DNA of 64,000 nt from Hirundichthys speculiger (Eukaryota > Chordata > Actinopteri > Beloniformes > Exocoetidae): the NCBI GenBank assembly GCA_018398805.1, contig JAGFBZ010001279.1:558001-622000 (forward strand), read 5' to 3'. Position numbers and translations under genes: made by a program. A model generated the notes under the pieces. That model had not been told where the DNA came from and made no database searches. It worked only from the letters and a program-made list of their open reading frames with translations. Below are positions 27,401 through 34,800 of the stretch, one piece after another (the first letter of the stretch is position 1; the number at the start of each line of letters is the position of its first letter).

Positions 27401-29526
27401 GAGCTGTTGGCGTCCGAGGTGAAGTTGTCATGTCCAAGAAATTATATTAAATTATTTCTTGTTTTTGTCTTTGTTGTCTTGTGACTTCCTGTGCTATTTT
27501 GAAACCTCGCTTCCCTCTTGTTTCAGGTAACTCGCTCCTTCCCCTGTGTGTTCCCCTCCAAGTTGATTGTCTGCTCCGCCCTGATTGTTTCCACCTTGTT
27601 ACCTCATGAGTCTGCGTCTCCCTTTGTCCTGTGCTAGTTCGTCTTGTGTGTCTAGAAGGCCAAGCCGTTCCATGCCATCAAGTTGCTCCGCCGGATTTCT
27701 TTTGTGTTTGAGCGTTCCTCATATTGTGTTGTTAACGTTGTTTTGAACTTTGACCAGTGGTTTTGCCTCCTTTGCGAGTGATTATAATTTGATACTTGTC
27801 CAATAAACTTTTATCATTTTTAACTTTTTGCCGTCTGTTGTCGTGCATCTGGGTTCTCATCCGTGCCTACGCTGTGACACAAGTAAAGGAGGGTGCCATT
27901 ATGTTGAACAGTATAAATGTACCAGAGAGACAGCAAAAACCTAAGGTGTGGCCAAACCAACAGTTTTCTACATTCTTTATTAGAAAGACATCCCTGAGGT
28001 GCTCGACAGCATCAACAGGCCTGGATGATAACGAAGGACTCCTTTACCTAAAGAAGAGAAGCCCTCCACAACATCAACTGAAGTCAAGAGTTTGCTGGAG
28101 GAGGTAGGCGAATCATTGTTGAAGATGCACAATCAAGTGACGCCCTCATGCATGTGAGTACAGAGGGTTTACAACAAGCTGGAAACTACTGGGGGCATTC
28201 AAGAACATGAGAACCAGACTAGATTCGGCTGGAAAACTTTTATAAATAAAAAAAAAAAAGCCTCACATGTTTTGCTTTCAGATTCTTTGGACAGATGAAA
28301 CCAAGATAAACTTGAATCAAAATGCTGGAAAGAGGAAAGTATGGAGAAGGAAACAAACTGCTCCTGATCCAAACTATATCACCTAACTCTATGTATTCAC
28401 TTGTGTTTGATAAGTCTCGCTCTCTTCAAAGAGAACACTGAGACATATTCCAGCCGAGCGGGCTAGCTATAGTACAAACTCTTTACTGATAGTGCTGGGC
28501 AGTATGACCAAAAATTTATATCACTGTATTTTTCAAAATTATATCTGGGTGTTAACAACATTTTCTAATCATTTAGAGAGGAATTGCTGCAGTAAATTGG
28601 CTTAGAATAACCTATTTTACTGTCACGAGGAGTGAATATTGTAGAAAAACATTCATATCTACACTAGTAGAGGTTGATTGACTGGAAGATTTGACACAAG
28701 CTGGTGCCACCTCTCACCCACTGAAAGTTAGAATACCCCGCAGGTGGTCTGCTCTCCTATCATTATCTATATGTGTAAACATTTAACAATCAACTAACAC
28801 TAGTGAGTTTAACATTAGTTTTTACATCAAGGCTGGACTACTGCAATGACATTTAGCTGGATGTCCAAATAATTGTATGAAAATGTTTCAGCTGATCCCA
28901 AATGCTGCTGCCAGAGTTCTGACCGGTACTGCTGAGACACATCTGTTTTAGCTTCTCTACAATGGCCACCGTTTAGAATTTAATTTAAAACTCTTCTCAT
29001 GACATACAAAGCCCCATCCACTCTTAAAGACCTCATTGTTCCACACTGTTCAGTTTGTTTAGTGCATGTTTCTGCTCATCTGAGCAACACTTTGAGTATT
29101 GAGTAAGTTTTACACATAAATGCACAAAGCAAATCGTGTAAACAGTCGAAGCATAAATACACAATTATCCGTTTCTAAAAGTTTAAAGGGACGTTAATGA
29201 CTTACAGTGATATTGTTTGTTTTTACATGTTTTTGCATTGAAAAATCCAGAGCCGTGACCTTTCACCCATAATCGAGTTTAACATGTCCTCTGGGAGGGC
29301 TCTGTGTTGTTAACTAATAAAACACACAGACACGTTGTTGCTCTGCCTGCCGCCGGTACCGCAGCTGGTGTCGAGCCGACAGCTCACCTGAGGATGTGGA
29401 GACCAGTTTGACCTCGTGACTTCTCCACATCCAGCCGTCTCTCCCCAGGACAGAACCCAGAATGTTCCGCATCCTTCTGGCGGCAACGGCCGCAGCCGTG
29501 CTGCCGTAGAGCAGCTGGGAGCGCAT
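311..29526 (-). CDS. vwa8: VWA8, von Willebrand factor A domain-containing protein 8 (first ten coding exons, partial gene)
   Basis: Ten minus-strand exons join in phase to give about 395 residues that align end to end with the N-terminus of vertebrate VWA8, a mitochondrial AAA-type ATPase of about 1,900 residues with a C-terminal VWA domain. Exons in gene order: 29388-29526, 24491-24568, 24266-24396, 22500-22610, 4148-4315, 1142-1306, 971-1020, 775-883, 577-681, 311-439. Seen: an Arg-rich, acid-poor start typical of a mitochondrial presequence; a degenerate P-loop GPPGPLRRS (residues 102-110, no Walker Lys); a Walker B-like [13 protein letters not shown] (164-176); a sensor-like [11 protein letters not shown] (228-238); and an arginine-finger-like RSRF (250-253). 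Every intron has GT/AG borders and there are no frameshifts or stops, so the gene looks intact. The rest of the AAA modules and the VWA domain lie beyond base 1. The gene is head to head with DGKH, as in human. Confidence 0.96.
577..681 (-). CDS. vwa8: VWA8 coding exon 9
   Basis: 35 codons: [20 protein letters not shown] then [15 protein letters not shown]. It corresponds to human PMMPIKHAIQWLYPYSILLG...EGVLK. The acceptor is TGCTGTAG. The strongest donor is AGT|GTAAGT. Confidence 0.9.
775..883 (-). CDS. vwa8: VWA8 coding exon 8
   Basis: 109 nt. It completes Arg281 and continues [19 protein letters not shown] then [17 protein letters not shown], very close to mammalian VWA8. The acceptor is GTGTCAG and the donor CTG|GTGAGA. 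It ends in phase 0. Confidence 0.95.
971..1020 (-). CDS. vwa8: VWA8 coding exon 7
   Basis: A 50-nt exon encoding [16 protein letters not shown] plus two bases of the next codon. It matches human DQLKLLYSIGANVSAEK. The acceptor is TTCCAG and the donor AAG|GTAATG. Confidence 0.9.
1142..1306 (-). CDS. vwa8: VWA8 coding exon 6 (sensor and arginine finger)
   Basis: 55 codons (residues 210-264), starting [19 protein letters not shown] and ending [21 protein letters not shown] is in the sensor-1 position, and DPPLRSRFQ is the likely arginine-finger region. The acceptor is TTTGCAG and the donor AAG|GTCAGT. Confidence 0.97.
1440..2250 (-). mobile_element. Degenerate Tc1/mariner-like remnant in VWA8 intron 5
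   Basis: Text such as 'cctggactcatcctcatcagaccacatgacctttg', read on the minus strand, recalls the KVMWSDES region of Tc1 transposases, with many stops. I could not define termini. It is a fragment only. Confidence 0.4.
2381..3713 (+). mobile_element. Degenerate hAT (Charlie-like) transposon, 1.3 kb
   Basis: The ends are inverted copies: CACATGTGTCAAACTCA at the left and, on the reverse strand, CAGGGGTGTCAAACTCA at the right. The flanks CTTTAAAG and CTTTTAAA look like an 8-bp hAT target duplication with one indel. Inside, broken plus-strand frames spell pieces of a hAT transposase related to the domesticated GTF2IRD2 type, for example [19 protein letters not shown] near 2700 and [20 protein letters not shown] near 3150-3210. 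Stops and frameshifts make it non-functional. Confidence 0.8.
2514..3240 (+). pseudogene. hAT transposase remnant (GTF2IRD2-like)
   Basis: Decayed coding sequence inside the hAT element. The first readable piece (2514-2760) includes [20 protein letters not shown] and the DGAATMW motif around the second catalytic Asp. A later piece near 3150-3235 gives [20 protein letters not shown]. The frame is broken in several places between them and no intact start is seen. Confidence 0.65.
4148..4315 (-). CDS. vwa8: VWA8 coding exon 5 (Walker B-like)
   Basis: 56 codons (residues 154-209), [20 protein letters not shown]..., including [20 protein letters not shown] and ending at YDKLLQ. The hydrophobic strand ending in Glu168 is in the Walker B position of AAA proteins. 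The acceptor is CCTCTAG and the donor CAG|GTCAGT. Confidence 0.97.
4316..4859. other. VWA8 intron 4, proximal part
   Basis: Non-coding. It holds a short CA run near 4326 and T/A runs near 4757-4840 and nothing else that I recognise. Confidence 0.5.
4860..5195 (+). mobile_element. L2-type LINE fragment, plus strand
   Basis: The plus strand reads [20 protein letters not shown] then [12 protein letters not shown], the conserved region just after the reverse transcriptase YADD box of L2-type LINEs. It continues into [16 protein letters not shown] with a stop before it. It is a short, dead fragment in inverted orientation to the next one. Confidence 0.65.
5224..6240 (-). mobile_element. L2-type LINE fragment, minus strand (reverse transcriptase)
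   Basis: The minus strand encodes, in order from 6234 downward: [20 protein letters not shown] then QVFKVAVI (RT start), a broken central [12 protein letters not shown] near 5610-5625 (the catalytic box, normally YADD), and [14 protein letters not shown] with [12 protein letters not shown] near 5290-5420. Several stops and frameshifts make it a pseudogene. It forms an inverted pair with the plus-strand fragment at 4860-5195. Confidence 0.7.
6270..7250 (-). mobile_element. Degenerate Tc1-type transposon
   Basis: The minus strand at 6586-6771 encodes [20 protein letters not shown] then HIWKGSIN...[17 protein letters not shown], the central part of a Tc1-family transposase. The left part (6330-6345) reads 'tcaaaaaagttggaacagg', and the right part (near 7210-7245) reads 'cccaactcttttgaaattg', weak inverted counterparts. 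The left end seems truncated and the transposase is broken. Confidence 0.6.
7251..8680. other. VWA8 intron 4, no recognised gene
   Basis: AT-rich intronic sequence without convincing coding potential. The only landmark is the X-box-like motif at 8355-8367. The stretch just before the ATCT repeat (CTCGAGTCTGCAATAAAG) looks like the 3' tail of a retroelement. Confidence 0.45.
8355..8367. promoter_or_regulatory. X-box-like RFX motif
   Basis: GTTGCATGGCAAC is palindromic and fits the RFX X-box pattern (GTNRCC, spacer, RGYAAC) except for one base. The match is to sequence alone; occupancy is unknown. Confidence 0.3.
8682..8731. repeat. (ATCT)n microsatellite
   Basis: Tandem ATCT with a few GTCT interruptions, preceded by a CAATAAAGTT tail typical of retroelement 3' ends. 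Confidence 0.9.
8732..9541. other. VWA8 intron 4, no recognised feature
   Basis: I see no gene, repeat boundary or motif that I can support here. Confidence 0.4.
9542..10115. mobile_element. Non-autonomous mariner/Tigger-type MITE, 574 bp
   Basis: It is bounded by TA on both sides (9540-9541 and 10116-10117). The left end is CAGTAGTACGTCAACTTACG and the right end, reversed, is CAGTGGTACCTCTACTTATG, a terminal inverted repeat typical of pogo/Tigger-like elements. There is no transposase frame inside. Confidence 0.85.
10116..11339. other. VWA8 intron 4 with a poly-G tract
   Basis: Non-coding. It holds a CA/CC-rich patch near 10370-10430, a run of 27 G at 10655-10681 and a T run at 11161-11180. 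Open frames across the G run are low-complexity artefacts. Confidence 0.5.
11340..11789 (-). mobile_element. PIF/Harbinger-derived element carrying a MADF exon
   Basis: The left end reads TTTTGATTTATACTAGCG and the right end, reversed, AAGCCTGATTTATACTCG, a short inverted repeat of the kind seen on fish Harbinger elements. The right subterminal region has repeated CTACGCAGACACT units. Inside is a minus-strand MADF-domain exon. Exact termini are uncertain. Confidence 0.65.
11459..11728 (-). pseudogene. MADF-domain exon of a Harbinger accessory protein (fragment)
   Basis: The minus strand reads [20 protein letters not shown] then [20 protein letters not shown] and GLDTAEK, a good MADF domain core ([15 protein letters not shown]). 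It stops exactly at AAG|GTGAGG, a consensus splice donor, where other MADF proteins continue with RWKNLRD. No second exon is present in the remaining 110 bp of the element, so this is an internally deleted copy. PIF/Harbinger elements encode such a Myb/SANT- or MADF-like DNA-binding partner beside the transposase. The ATG at 11728 falls in the subterminal repeats and may not be the original start. Confidence 0.65.
11790..14100. other. VWA8 intron 4, no recognised gene
   Basis: Non-coding. A run of 21 G is at 12247-12267. Open frames near 12440-12950 show no family that I know and have ordinary intronic composition. Confidence 0.4.
14110..14510. repeat. Dispersed fish repeat
   Basis: It contains the phrases 'ttatggatggattttgatgaaa' and, at its right end, 'cttggcggaggtctgcgctctccgagtg', which recur in fish intronic repeats. 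I infer a DNA-transposon fragment. The matching left terminus is missing. Confidence 0.4.
14520..14935 (-). mobile_element. Tc1/mariner-like remnant
   Basis: The segment 'atgatgccccctccaccatgcttcac', read on the minus strand, recalls the GGGGIM region of Tc1-family transposases. The frame is fully broken and there are no clear ends. Confidence 0.4.
14936..16195. other. VWA8 intron 4, no recognised feature
   Basis: Intronic sequence without a gene or a repeat boundary that I can support. Confidence 0.4.
16200..16745 (-). mobile_element. Degenerate DNA-transposon fragment
   Basis: The passage 'ttttggcccactcttctttacag' and the following 500 bp match the layout of a decayed Tc1-type transposase read on the minus strand, with all frames interrupted and no terminal repeats found. 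Confidence 0.4.
16746..17546. other. VWA8 intron 4, no recognised feature
   Basis: No gene, repeat boundary or motif that I can support. Confidence 0.4.
17547..18769 (+). mobile_element. Tc1-like transposon A (degenerate)
   Basis: TA at 17545-17546 and 18770-18771 flank ends beginning CACTGCCTGG (left) and, reversed, CACTGCCTGACCAAAAA (right). The plus strand carries a broken transposase. The right TA is shared with the next element. Confidence 0.85.
17671..18725 (+). pseudogene. Tc1-family transposase pseudogene (DD34E)
   Basis: Broken frames give, in order: an HTH region with [24 protein letters not shown] text near 17755-17820 and [20 protein letters not shown] near 17877-17940; [18 protein letters not shown] near 18125-18180 (first Asp); GIFQDDNT near 18400-18420 (second Asp); and [20 protein letters not shown] at 18494-18553 (catalytic Glu), ending in KLIETMTK at 18673. 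At least three frameshifts or stops separate these parts, so no active protein can be made. Confidence 0.85.
18772..20262 (-). mobile_element. Tc1-like transposon B, 3'-truncated
   Basis: It starts right after the shared TA with CAGTGCCTTGTGAAAGTATT. A long inverted repeat pairs about 18898-18985 with 20175-20262 (both contain AACTGAAAAGTGGGG or its reverse). The outer ~125 bp of the right-hand terminal repeat is missing; the copy ends where AT-rich LINE sequence begins. Confidence 0.85.
19061..19999 (-). pseudogene. Tc1-family transposase pseudogene (DD34E), nearly full length
   Basis: The minus strand starts at 19999 with [20 protein letters not shown] and the HTH segment to LITLDEL-like text at 19730. 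After a break of about 70 bp the frame resumes at 19663. The catalytic triad is visible: WSDETK (first Asp), [10 protein letters not shown] (second Asp) and [14 protein letters not shown] (Glu; 34-residue spacing is expected). The tail near 19061-19100 is shifted ([14 protein letters not shown]). One break in the middle and a C-terminal shift mean it is not intact, but it is much younger than element A. Confidence 0.85.
21067..21450. repeat. Foldback insertion inside the LINE
   Basis: The arms at 21067-21117 and 21400-21450 are inverted copies about 51 nt long with few mismatches, sharing TTAGATTTGTCTAGAAGACG and its complement. About 280 nt of non-coding spacer lies between. It interrupts the LINE reading frame, so it arrived later than the LINE. 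Confidence 0.75.
21455..22027 (-). pseudogene. LINE reverse transcriptase pseudogene
   Basis: Two overlapping frames cover the fingers and palm domains: [13 protein letters not shown] (first catalytic Asp), [13 protein letters not shown], and the YADDT catalytic box. The frame changes around 21719-21771. L2/CR1 (jockey group) is favoured by [13 protein letters not shown] and GPILFSIYI. Confidence 0.8.
22028..22499. other. VWA8 intron 4, end next to exon 4
   Basis: No feature recognised. It leads directly to the exon 4 donor. Confidence 0.4.
22500..22610 (-). CDS. vwa8: VWA8 coding exon 4
   Basis: 37 complete codons (residues 117-153), beginning [20 protein letters not shown] and ending TAFYIDQ. 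They align with human VWA8 with almost no change. The acceptor is CACTAG and the donor CAG|GTATGT. It is followed by the 18.2-kb intron 4. Confidence 0.96.
22611..24265. other. VWA8 intron 3
   Basis: Non-coding, 1.65 kb. It holds short A and T runs (near 22629 and 23661) and a TTC run near 23950. No gene or element recognised. Confidence 0.5.
24266..24396 (-). CDS. vwa8: VWA8 coding exon 3 (degenerate P-loop)
   Basis: Encodes residues 73-116. It contains [18 protein letters not shown] followed by the P-loop-like GPPGPLRRS. The canonical Walker A lysine is replaced by Arg, as in mammalian VWA8, so this first module may bind nucleotide in an unusual way. The acceptor is CTTCACCAG and the donor GTGAGT. 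It ends in phase 0. Confidence 0.96.
24491..24568 (-). CDS. vwa8: VWA8 coding exon 2
   Basis: Completes Gly47 and encodes [20 protein letters not shown] and onward to residue 72, plus one base. It matches the vertebrate VWA8 segment GDTVNIGDVSYKLKTP. The acceptor is TCTCCAG and the donor GTACGT. The exon is 78 nt, phase 1 to phase 1. Confidence 0.95.
24569..27030. other. VWA8 intron 1, proximal part
   Basis: Non-coding. The open frame at 24562-25077 overlaps exon 2 on the other strand and shows no known family. A TGAATGAATGAT-type short repeat is near 25740-25765. Confidence 0.45.
27128..27268. repeat. ATCC-tailed fish dispersed repeat
   Basis: CATCCATCCATCC is followed by the sequence block 'ggtcacaggggatctgc...tatcccagct...ccaccctggacaggtcgccag', a very common fish repeat related to retroelement 3' ends. 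It is inserted in the Tc1-like remnant. Confidence 0.75.
27455..27880 (+). repeat. Retroelement 3'-end-like repeat, copy 1
   Basis: It contains 'gacttcctgtgctattttgaaac', 'ccctgattgtttccacc' and 'ccaataaactttt', ending near 'cgctgtgaca'. The same order of phrases recurs at 62790-63090, so the two are copies of one dispersed family. Confidence 0.5.
28488..28740. mobile_element. hAT-type repeat, truncated
   Basis: TAGTGCTGGGCAGTATGACC at its left end resembles the TAGGGCTGGGC ends of the hAT MITE at 35108. It is followed by 'aaaatttatatcactgtatt', as in a family of fish repeats. The matching right end is missing. Confidence 0.5.
28830..29050 (+). mobile_element. L2-type LINE 3' fragment
   Basis: Plus-strand text decodes as RLDYCND..., [12 protein letters not shown] and '...TMATV', the usual C-terminal region of L2 ORF2 (RLDYCNSLL...QNAAARVLT...HWLPV), with stops. 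Confidence 0.55.
29388..29526 (-). CDS. vwa8: VWA8 coding exon 1 (start codon and mitochondrial presequence)
   Basis: Encodes residues 1-46 plus the first base of codon 47. The start is the ATG at 29526-29524 (peptide MRSQLLYG...), with G at -3. The longer open frame begins with a GTG and has no other ATG, so it is not the start. The N-terminus has many Arg and Ala and no acidic residue before residue 30, as expected for import into mitochondria. The donor is TCCTCAG|GTGAGC. Confidence 0.9.
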
Positions 29527-29760
29527 CCCCTTAACGGCGTGTGTTCCCTTTAATGGATGCGGGTGTAAAATCCCCACGCTTGGACCGAGCTGCGCGCTGA
29601 AGCCGGCTGATCTTCATTCCCATTTCATAACGACTGTCGGCTCTTCTCGCCGGAGACGGAGGAAAATAACCGAAGGACACAACGTGGTCCGAGCTCTAAA
29701 ACGTCCGACGGTTTCGATGTAGTCGACAAAGGTTCCGCCCTTGCTCATGGTATTTGAAAT
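29527..29760 (-). promoter_or_regulatory. vwa8: VWA8 5' UTR and promoter region
   Basis: This region sits immediately upstream of the VWA8 start codon and is richer in CpG than its surroundings (CGCCGGAGACGGAGG and neighbours near 29650). No TATA box is evident. It is inferred from position. Confidence 0.5.
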
Positions 29761-31505
29761 ACTGCACGAATCATAAAAAAAGCCCTTTTTTAAATATTTC
29801 ATTTCATTTTATTTTATGATATAGATGTGTCACTGAGCGTTAAATCACTTACATCATTTATAATTTGATTTTTTTAAATTAGTTATGAGATACCTAAATA
29901 GGTACATCGAATTCCTCAGCACAGCTTGAAATGTAGTCACAAAAATGTCGCTTGCACACAACTCTGAATGCACTACCTAAAGTCTTTTCAATTTTGCTTT
30001 ACTATGACATCACAGACTTATGACTTGTGCTTAGCGTTTGTAGCACATGCACTGCATATCATCATCATCAGGAAGATTGTCTCTTATCATGTGATCTAGA
30101 TATTTCACTTTGCTCACCTTAACTCCTGGTGTAACATAAAAAAACGAGGGAATATAAAAGAATACTTCTCCTTGTTTCTTTAAGAACCAAAAGAAGAAAT
30201 CTGGTCAAAGATTAAAAAGTTTAAGATTAACTTTAAGACCAGTTAAGGTTAGGCTTATGTTTAATGGATGACTGGGGATCTCCACCAGCTTATTCAACTA
30301 CAAATGTCTGCTTTCTTAAAGTGAATAAAATGATTTAGTTTTGATAAGTGATTTTTTTTTCAACTACATTAATCTGTTATAAACAACATTTAGGTATTCC
30401 AAAAATTTGATTTTCAAAAAATGAGCTCAATCAATCAAAAATCATATTTTTTTCTTCAAAAGTAAAGAAATAAAGCTCTATAAATAAGATGGGGGTGGAG
30501 TCAGCTTTATCAGATCTCTTTACATGCAAGATCTATTTGATGGTATTTAATCACAATATATATTATAGGAAGAGCTATGGGTTGTAACTATTCTATTTGA
30601 ATATTCCCCTTAAAATATTAACAAACTGATTAAGTGAAAATGGGATGAAAAATCAAATCAGCTTTTCACAAAAACAGAAAAAAAAAATCTTAAGCAAAAT
30701 TCCCATCTTTGTCATAGCCTCAGACATGTTTCTAGTCAATAATGTTTTTTTTTCTAAAAGGTGTCTTTTACAGTGTCCACTTAACTATCATTTGGCTGAT
30801 TCTTTATGTTACCCCATGTCTTTCTCAACAGTGCCAGAGCAATCAAAAGTGTCTTTTAATGTCACCAAATGTTGAAGCAGGAATCCAAGATGGTACTGGC
30901 TGTAAAACGGAGGCCTGTTCTGCCCTCTTGGTTTAAGTTGACACGATTTGCAAAAGTCTCTGACATGCTTTGGCCAAAATACCACAGACGTATACAGCTC
31001 CTTTTTCAACCATGTCTTTGCAGGTCAGTTCATTACAGCCATTTCGAGGGGGTGGGGTCACGGTGCCTCCACGCCCTCCCCTCTGAGGTGTGCATCTCAT
31101 TGTCACTGGTGTACTGGTACAGCTTTTCTCTACCCTTTTTAGAGGAACAGAGAAAGCAGTTTGATGTTAAGTCAGCTGGAGTTAATGACGCTGAGGGTGG
31201 ATGGTTCTACTCTCATCTGGGTTTGTGATGTCCCAGAGCCCTGAAAAGCTATGTATTTTCAGACTCTGTGTGACCAAAATGAAATAACATGGTTGAGTTA
31301 TGGCTGAGTTTTTGATTTGGTAGTTAATTGAGGATCCCAAATAAATGCGCCCAAGCGCAGAAAATTATTTATCTCCTTTAAAGAGCTACAAACTGAAAAC
31401 AGCTGCTCTCACAGTTGGATTAAAAGAAAACATTATTTGAAGATTACCTCATTTAACGTACATTCAAAGGCATACACGCCCGTGCAGAGACGTGCGCGTT
31501 TCTGA
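29761..31505. other. Intergenic region between VWA8 and DGKH
   Basis: AT-rich sequence without a gene that I can support. Open frames near 30640-31230 have no recognisable family. It separates the two divergent CpG-rich promoter regions. Confidence 0.5.
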
Positions 31506-31755
31506 GCTGGTTTGACATTTGTCACGTGGAGCGCCGGTTGGCTCGGCCCTTGGAAGAAAGCGAGACAGAGGAGCGGGCGAGGAGGGAGGAGTGGGGAGGG
31601 AGCGGTGGGAGGACACGGCCAGCCCCACGTCCCATCACCTACTCGGAGCGCATACGAGTGGCGTGAAGCCAGGGCGGCGAGGCGGCTTGTGAATTCCTCC
31701 ACCTTTTCCCCGATTGTTTCTCGTCTCCCCGGAACGGACGCGCGAGTCTGGGACT
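31506..31755 (+). promoter_or_regulatory. dgkh: DGKH upstream promoter / 5' UTR
   Basis: A GC- and CpG-rich block (GCGAGGAGGGAGGAGTGGGG and following) lies directly upstream of a strong-context ATG at 31756. There is no TATA box. Inferred from composition and position. Confidence 0.5.
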
Positions 31756-31803
31756 ATGGAGGATGTGTACCATTACAGCCGCAGCCCTGCCTGGGAGGAA
31801 CTG
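31756..31803 (+). CDS. dgkh: Possible alternative first exon of DGKH
   Basis: ATG at 31756 in a strong context (A at -3, G at +4) opens [16 protein letters not shown], ending at CTG|GTTAGT. It ends in phase 0, which fits an acceptor (CTCTCGACAG) at 33050 or the acceptor at 46450, both also phase 0. I do not recognise the peptide from another gene. It could be an isoform start, an upstream open frame or a fortuitous match. Confidence 0.5.
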
Positions 31804-34800
31804 GTTAGTACCATCCAACTGTTCACCAGAGAGCTTCTACTTCTGCCGAGACCCTTTTTTCGGTTTCCCCAAAGAAATGAAAACAGTTCAGCCTCGTGTC
31901 ATTCTCTGGGTGCTCTAACTGCGAGTTTTGGAAATGTACTTTGGAAATGTTTCGTTCTTTAAGAGCCTTCGTGCGTAAAGCGTCTTTCCCTCCATTTCCG
32001 TGATTTATACGCTGGTCTATCGATCTAAAAGCCACTTAGGTTTAATTGCAGAGCGTTTTCGGGGTATTGTATTTTTAGTTTTGTGGAAAACAAACGTAAA
32101 CAGCTTGTCCATGATGACTTTAAATAATCGTTTGCGTTATCTCGGATGATTTATCCCTTCTTCTCTTCTCGTCTCTTCTCTTCTCTTCTCCAATTCTACA
32201 TTATTGTCTGATGGAAGGAAATTAATTGTAACCGTCATGCCAAATGAATTTAAGCCACTTATTGGGAATGGGATTATATAGTGTTAAAATCTGTTTAAAA
32301 AATATATATATATATTTCTGTTACACTAACACCAAGTATGTCACCACTTCACGCTCATACATCCTCATTTACACATTTCTATTATAATTTTCCAGTTAAA
32401 GTCGGCCTGCAATTCGTTTTCGTGCGTAAAGCTCTTTTTTTAAATTAAACATACTACTGTAATTAGCCTGTAACAGCCAATCGTGTTTGCCACTGCTGTG
32501 TTTGTTCTGATTATATTTAGACTGGAAATTGATTTTTTTTTTCAATCCTTAATATCTATTTGTAATCCAGTTACTCCGTATCGCTTTTAGCTTTATTGCC
32601 TTGAAAACAAAAGTGGAATCAAAGTGGTTTGGCTCCTTATTTCTCAGCTGTGGCGCTGTCGGTGTAACTCGGATGCTTGTGGGGGAAACAGCCACTAGGG
32701 TCTGTCATGGCACGGACCAGTCCACCGGCTCGCGGAGGGGACGAGGCGGTCTCTCGCCCCTCTGCGCACTGGCCGCGCCGGTCGGAGCCGCGGCCGCGTG
32801 CCAAGCGGGGGACCGCGGAGTCCATCCCCACCGCGCCGCGCCATGCTACGTCCCCTGCGCCTTCCCCAGCCCACGCGCGCGCTCCACTCAGCACACAGTC
32901 GCCTTTTGTCGTAGAGTCACGGAGAGATGACAGCGAGGAGAGACGCTCCCCAGCCGCTCGGCGGCTCTCAGCCCCGGGAGAGGAAGGGGGCAGCGGCGGA
33001 TCGGGCGAGGGTTAACCCCGACTGGTTTTATCCTTCCTCTCGACAGGAGCCGGAGAAAGGGCCCGCGTCCGCGCCGGGGATCCATGCCCATGTGGTGGGC
33101 GCTGCAGCCGGCACCGGCGCTGCGGACGAGTCGTCAGACAGCGAGGCAGAGCAGGAAGGCCCGCAGAAACTCATCCGGAAAGTCTCCACCTCAGGACAGA
33201 TCCGGAGCAAGGTAAGGCATCTGTTGCTCTTCTCCCGCCTGTGTGAATGCATAGTGGACCCCCCCAGTCCAGTTATCCCCTCAACAGCGCACTGTCTGTC
33301 CAAACTGCCGGCCTGGACATTCAACAGATGGGTGGCTTTAAGTTCCGCCGATGTCCAGGGGCTCAAAAGAAGCGCGCTGGCTCGGGTACGCACGGGTTTG
33401 GCTGCTCTTTGCTGCTTTGCTCAGGTTTAAGGACAAGACGCAGGGATGTCGCACGCAGTTAGAAATGAGAGTTTCTCTAAAGCTTGCTAAAACCTGTTGC
33501 TCCTTGTAAATATCTTCTCAGTGCACGGTACCCGATTATTCAGGGTTATACGCATATTTTTCAGATTTTTAACAAAATTGCTGCAGCATTGCAGATATAC
33601 CATTCAAATGAATAATTCATCCTTGCTTCTGGTAACAGAAAATGAAATAATAAAGCATTTTACTTCATCATTTGCTCTTGTCGTGCTTCTGGCATACAGG
33701 ACTGGATAAAGAAAACGACTCCAACACCTAAGCCCACTTATCTTTTACACTCTAAATGAGTGCAGTCCTCCCACACCCGTGGATCCTCTTAATTATTGAC
33801 TGCTCCACTCCACTCCTCCTACATTATTCAGGATGGGGCAGGGGGTTATTTAGAGACTTGGGCATATATTATATATGCAAATGTTTATGGTTTTTAAATC
33901 AAACCATTGCTTGAGTTTTAAAAGTACAAAAAAATTTTTTTTTTTTCAAAAGTGAAAGAAGTTTCAAACCACATACAAATTGGGAACTCTTCTAACAAAT
34001 GATGAAAACTCAAATGAATCCGGTTTCACACTTGATTTAATACAAAACAGCGATTTTTTTAATGTCTTCATTAAACATTTTTATTGTAGTACTGTTAGCC
34101 AAACTAGAACCTGATGTCAGCAACACAATAAAAAAAGAAACAACACACGCACACAAACATTTTATTACATCAGCCTGCCTTTTAAAGACTCCTTTTGTTA
34201 TTCAAAAATTAATAACGCTTCATATATATTTCTAATAGAAGGCAGATTTTGCCTCCAGGCTGGGTTAGGGTTAGTATAATAGTATAATAAATTAGTTTAA
34301 TAAATAACCCTGGACCTGTAGGGAAAGATGTCACCTTGATGGGTAGCTTGTTCATCCAGAACAATACACACCTCTGCAACAATGGCATACCTTCATGCAT
34401 GTGCGGGTCACCTGAGCCGTGAGTGCTGATACACCCCCATACGTCGCAGGTGCTGGCTTTAGAAGCTTTCACTGACGATGAACTGGATGGTCTCTCTCAT
34501 CTTTTAACATAGAACCCGACATCTGTTTTCAAAACCTGAAACATGGACTCGCTTGACCAAAGAGCGCACGGTCAGCATCCCTCCGACCATCTGAGATGAG
34601 CTCTTCCTGAAAGAGCCCAGCAGTGTTTCTGTGCAGCCGATATGTGGCCTCCTGGTGTAACTGAGTTCCAGGTAACAGTGGGACCGCGTTGAGTCATGAT
34701 GGGTTTCTAAGATATTCCTGATGACAGCCTTCCAGACTCTCAGGATATTTCCACTATATTACACTCTGCAAATGATGAAGGACCTCAGTTTTTTTTGTTA

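Larger units (their letters stand above)
27034..28385 (+). mobile_element. Tc1-like transposon remnant with internal insertions
   Basis: It begins after TA with CAGTAAGGTCCAAAAGTATT, a Tc1-type end. Plus-strand transposase relics are spread over 27905-28380, for example 'agattctttggacagatgaaaccaagata' (WTDETKI, first Asp) near 28280-28310. Two foreign pieces split it (27128-27268 and about 27455-27880). The right terminus is absent. Confidence 0.65.

Noticed and set aside
29526..29577. A longer VWA8 N-terminus starting upstream of residue 1
   Set aside because: The upstream frame begins at GTG, not ATG. The first ATG is at 29526, and its peptide aligns with the human start.
32601..33015. Other open frames over the CpG island (plus and minus)
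   Set aside because: Stop codons are rare in GC-rich sequence. Only the frame from 32927 continues into conserved DGKH sequence and a splice donor.
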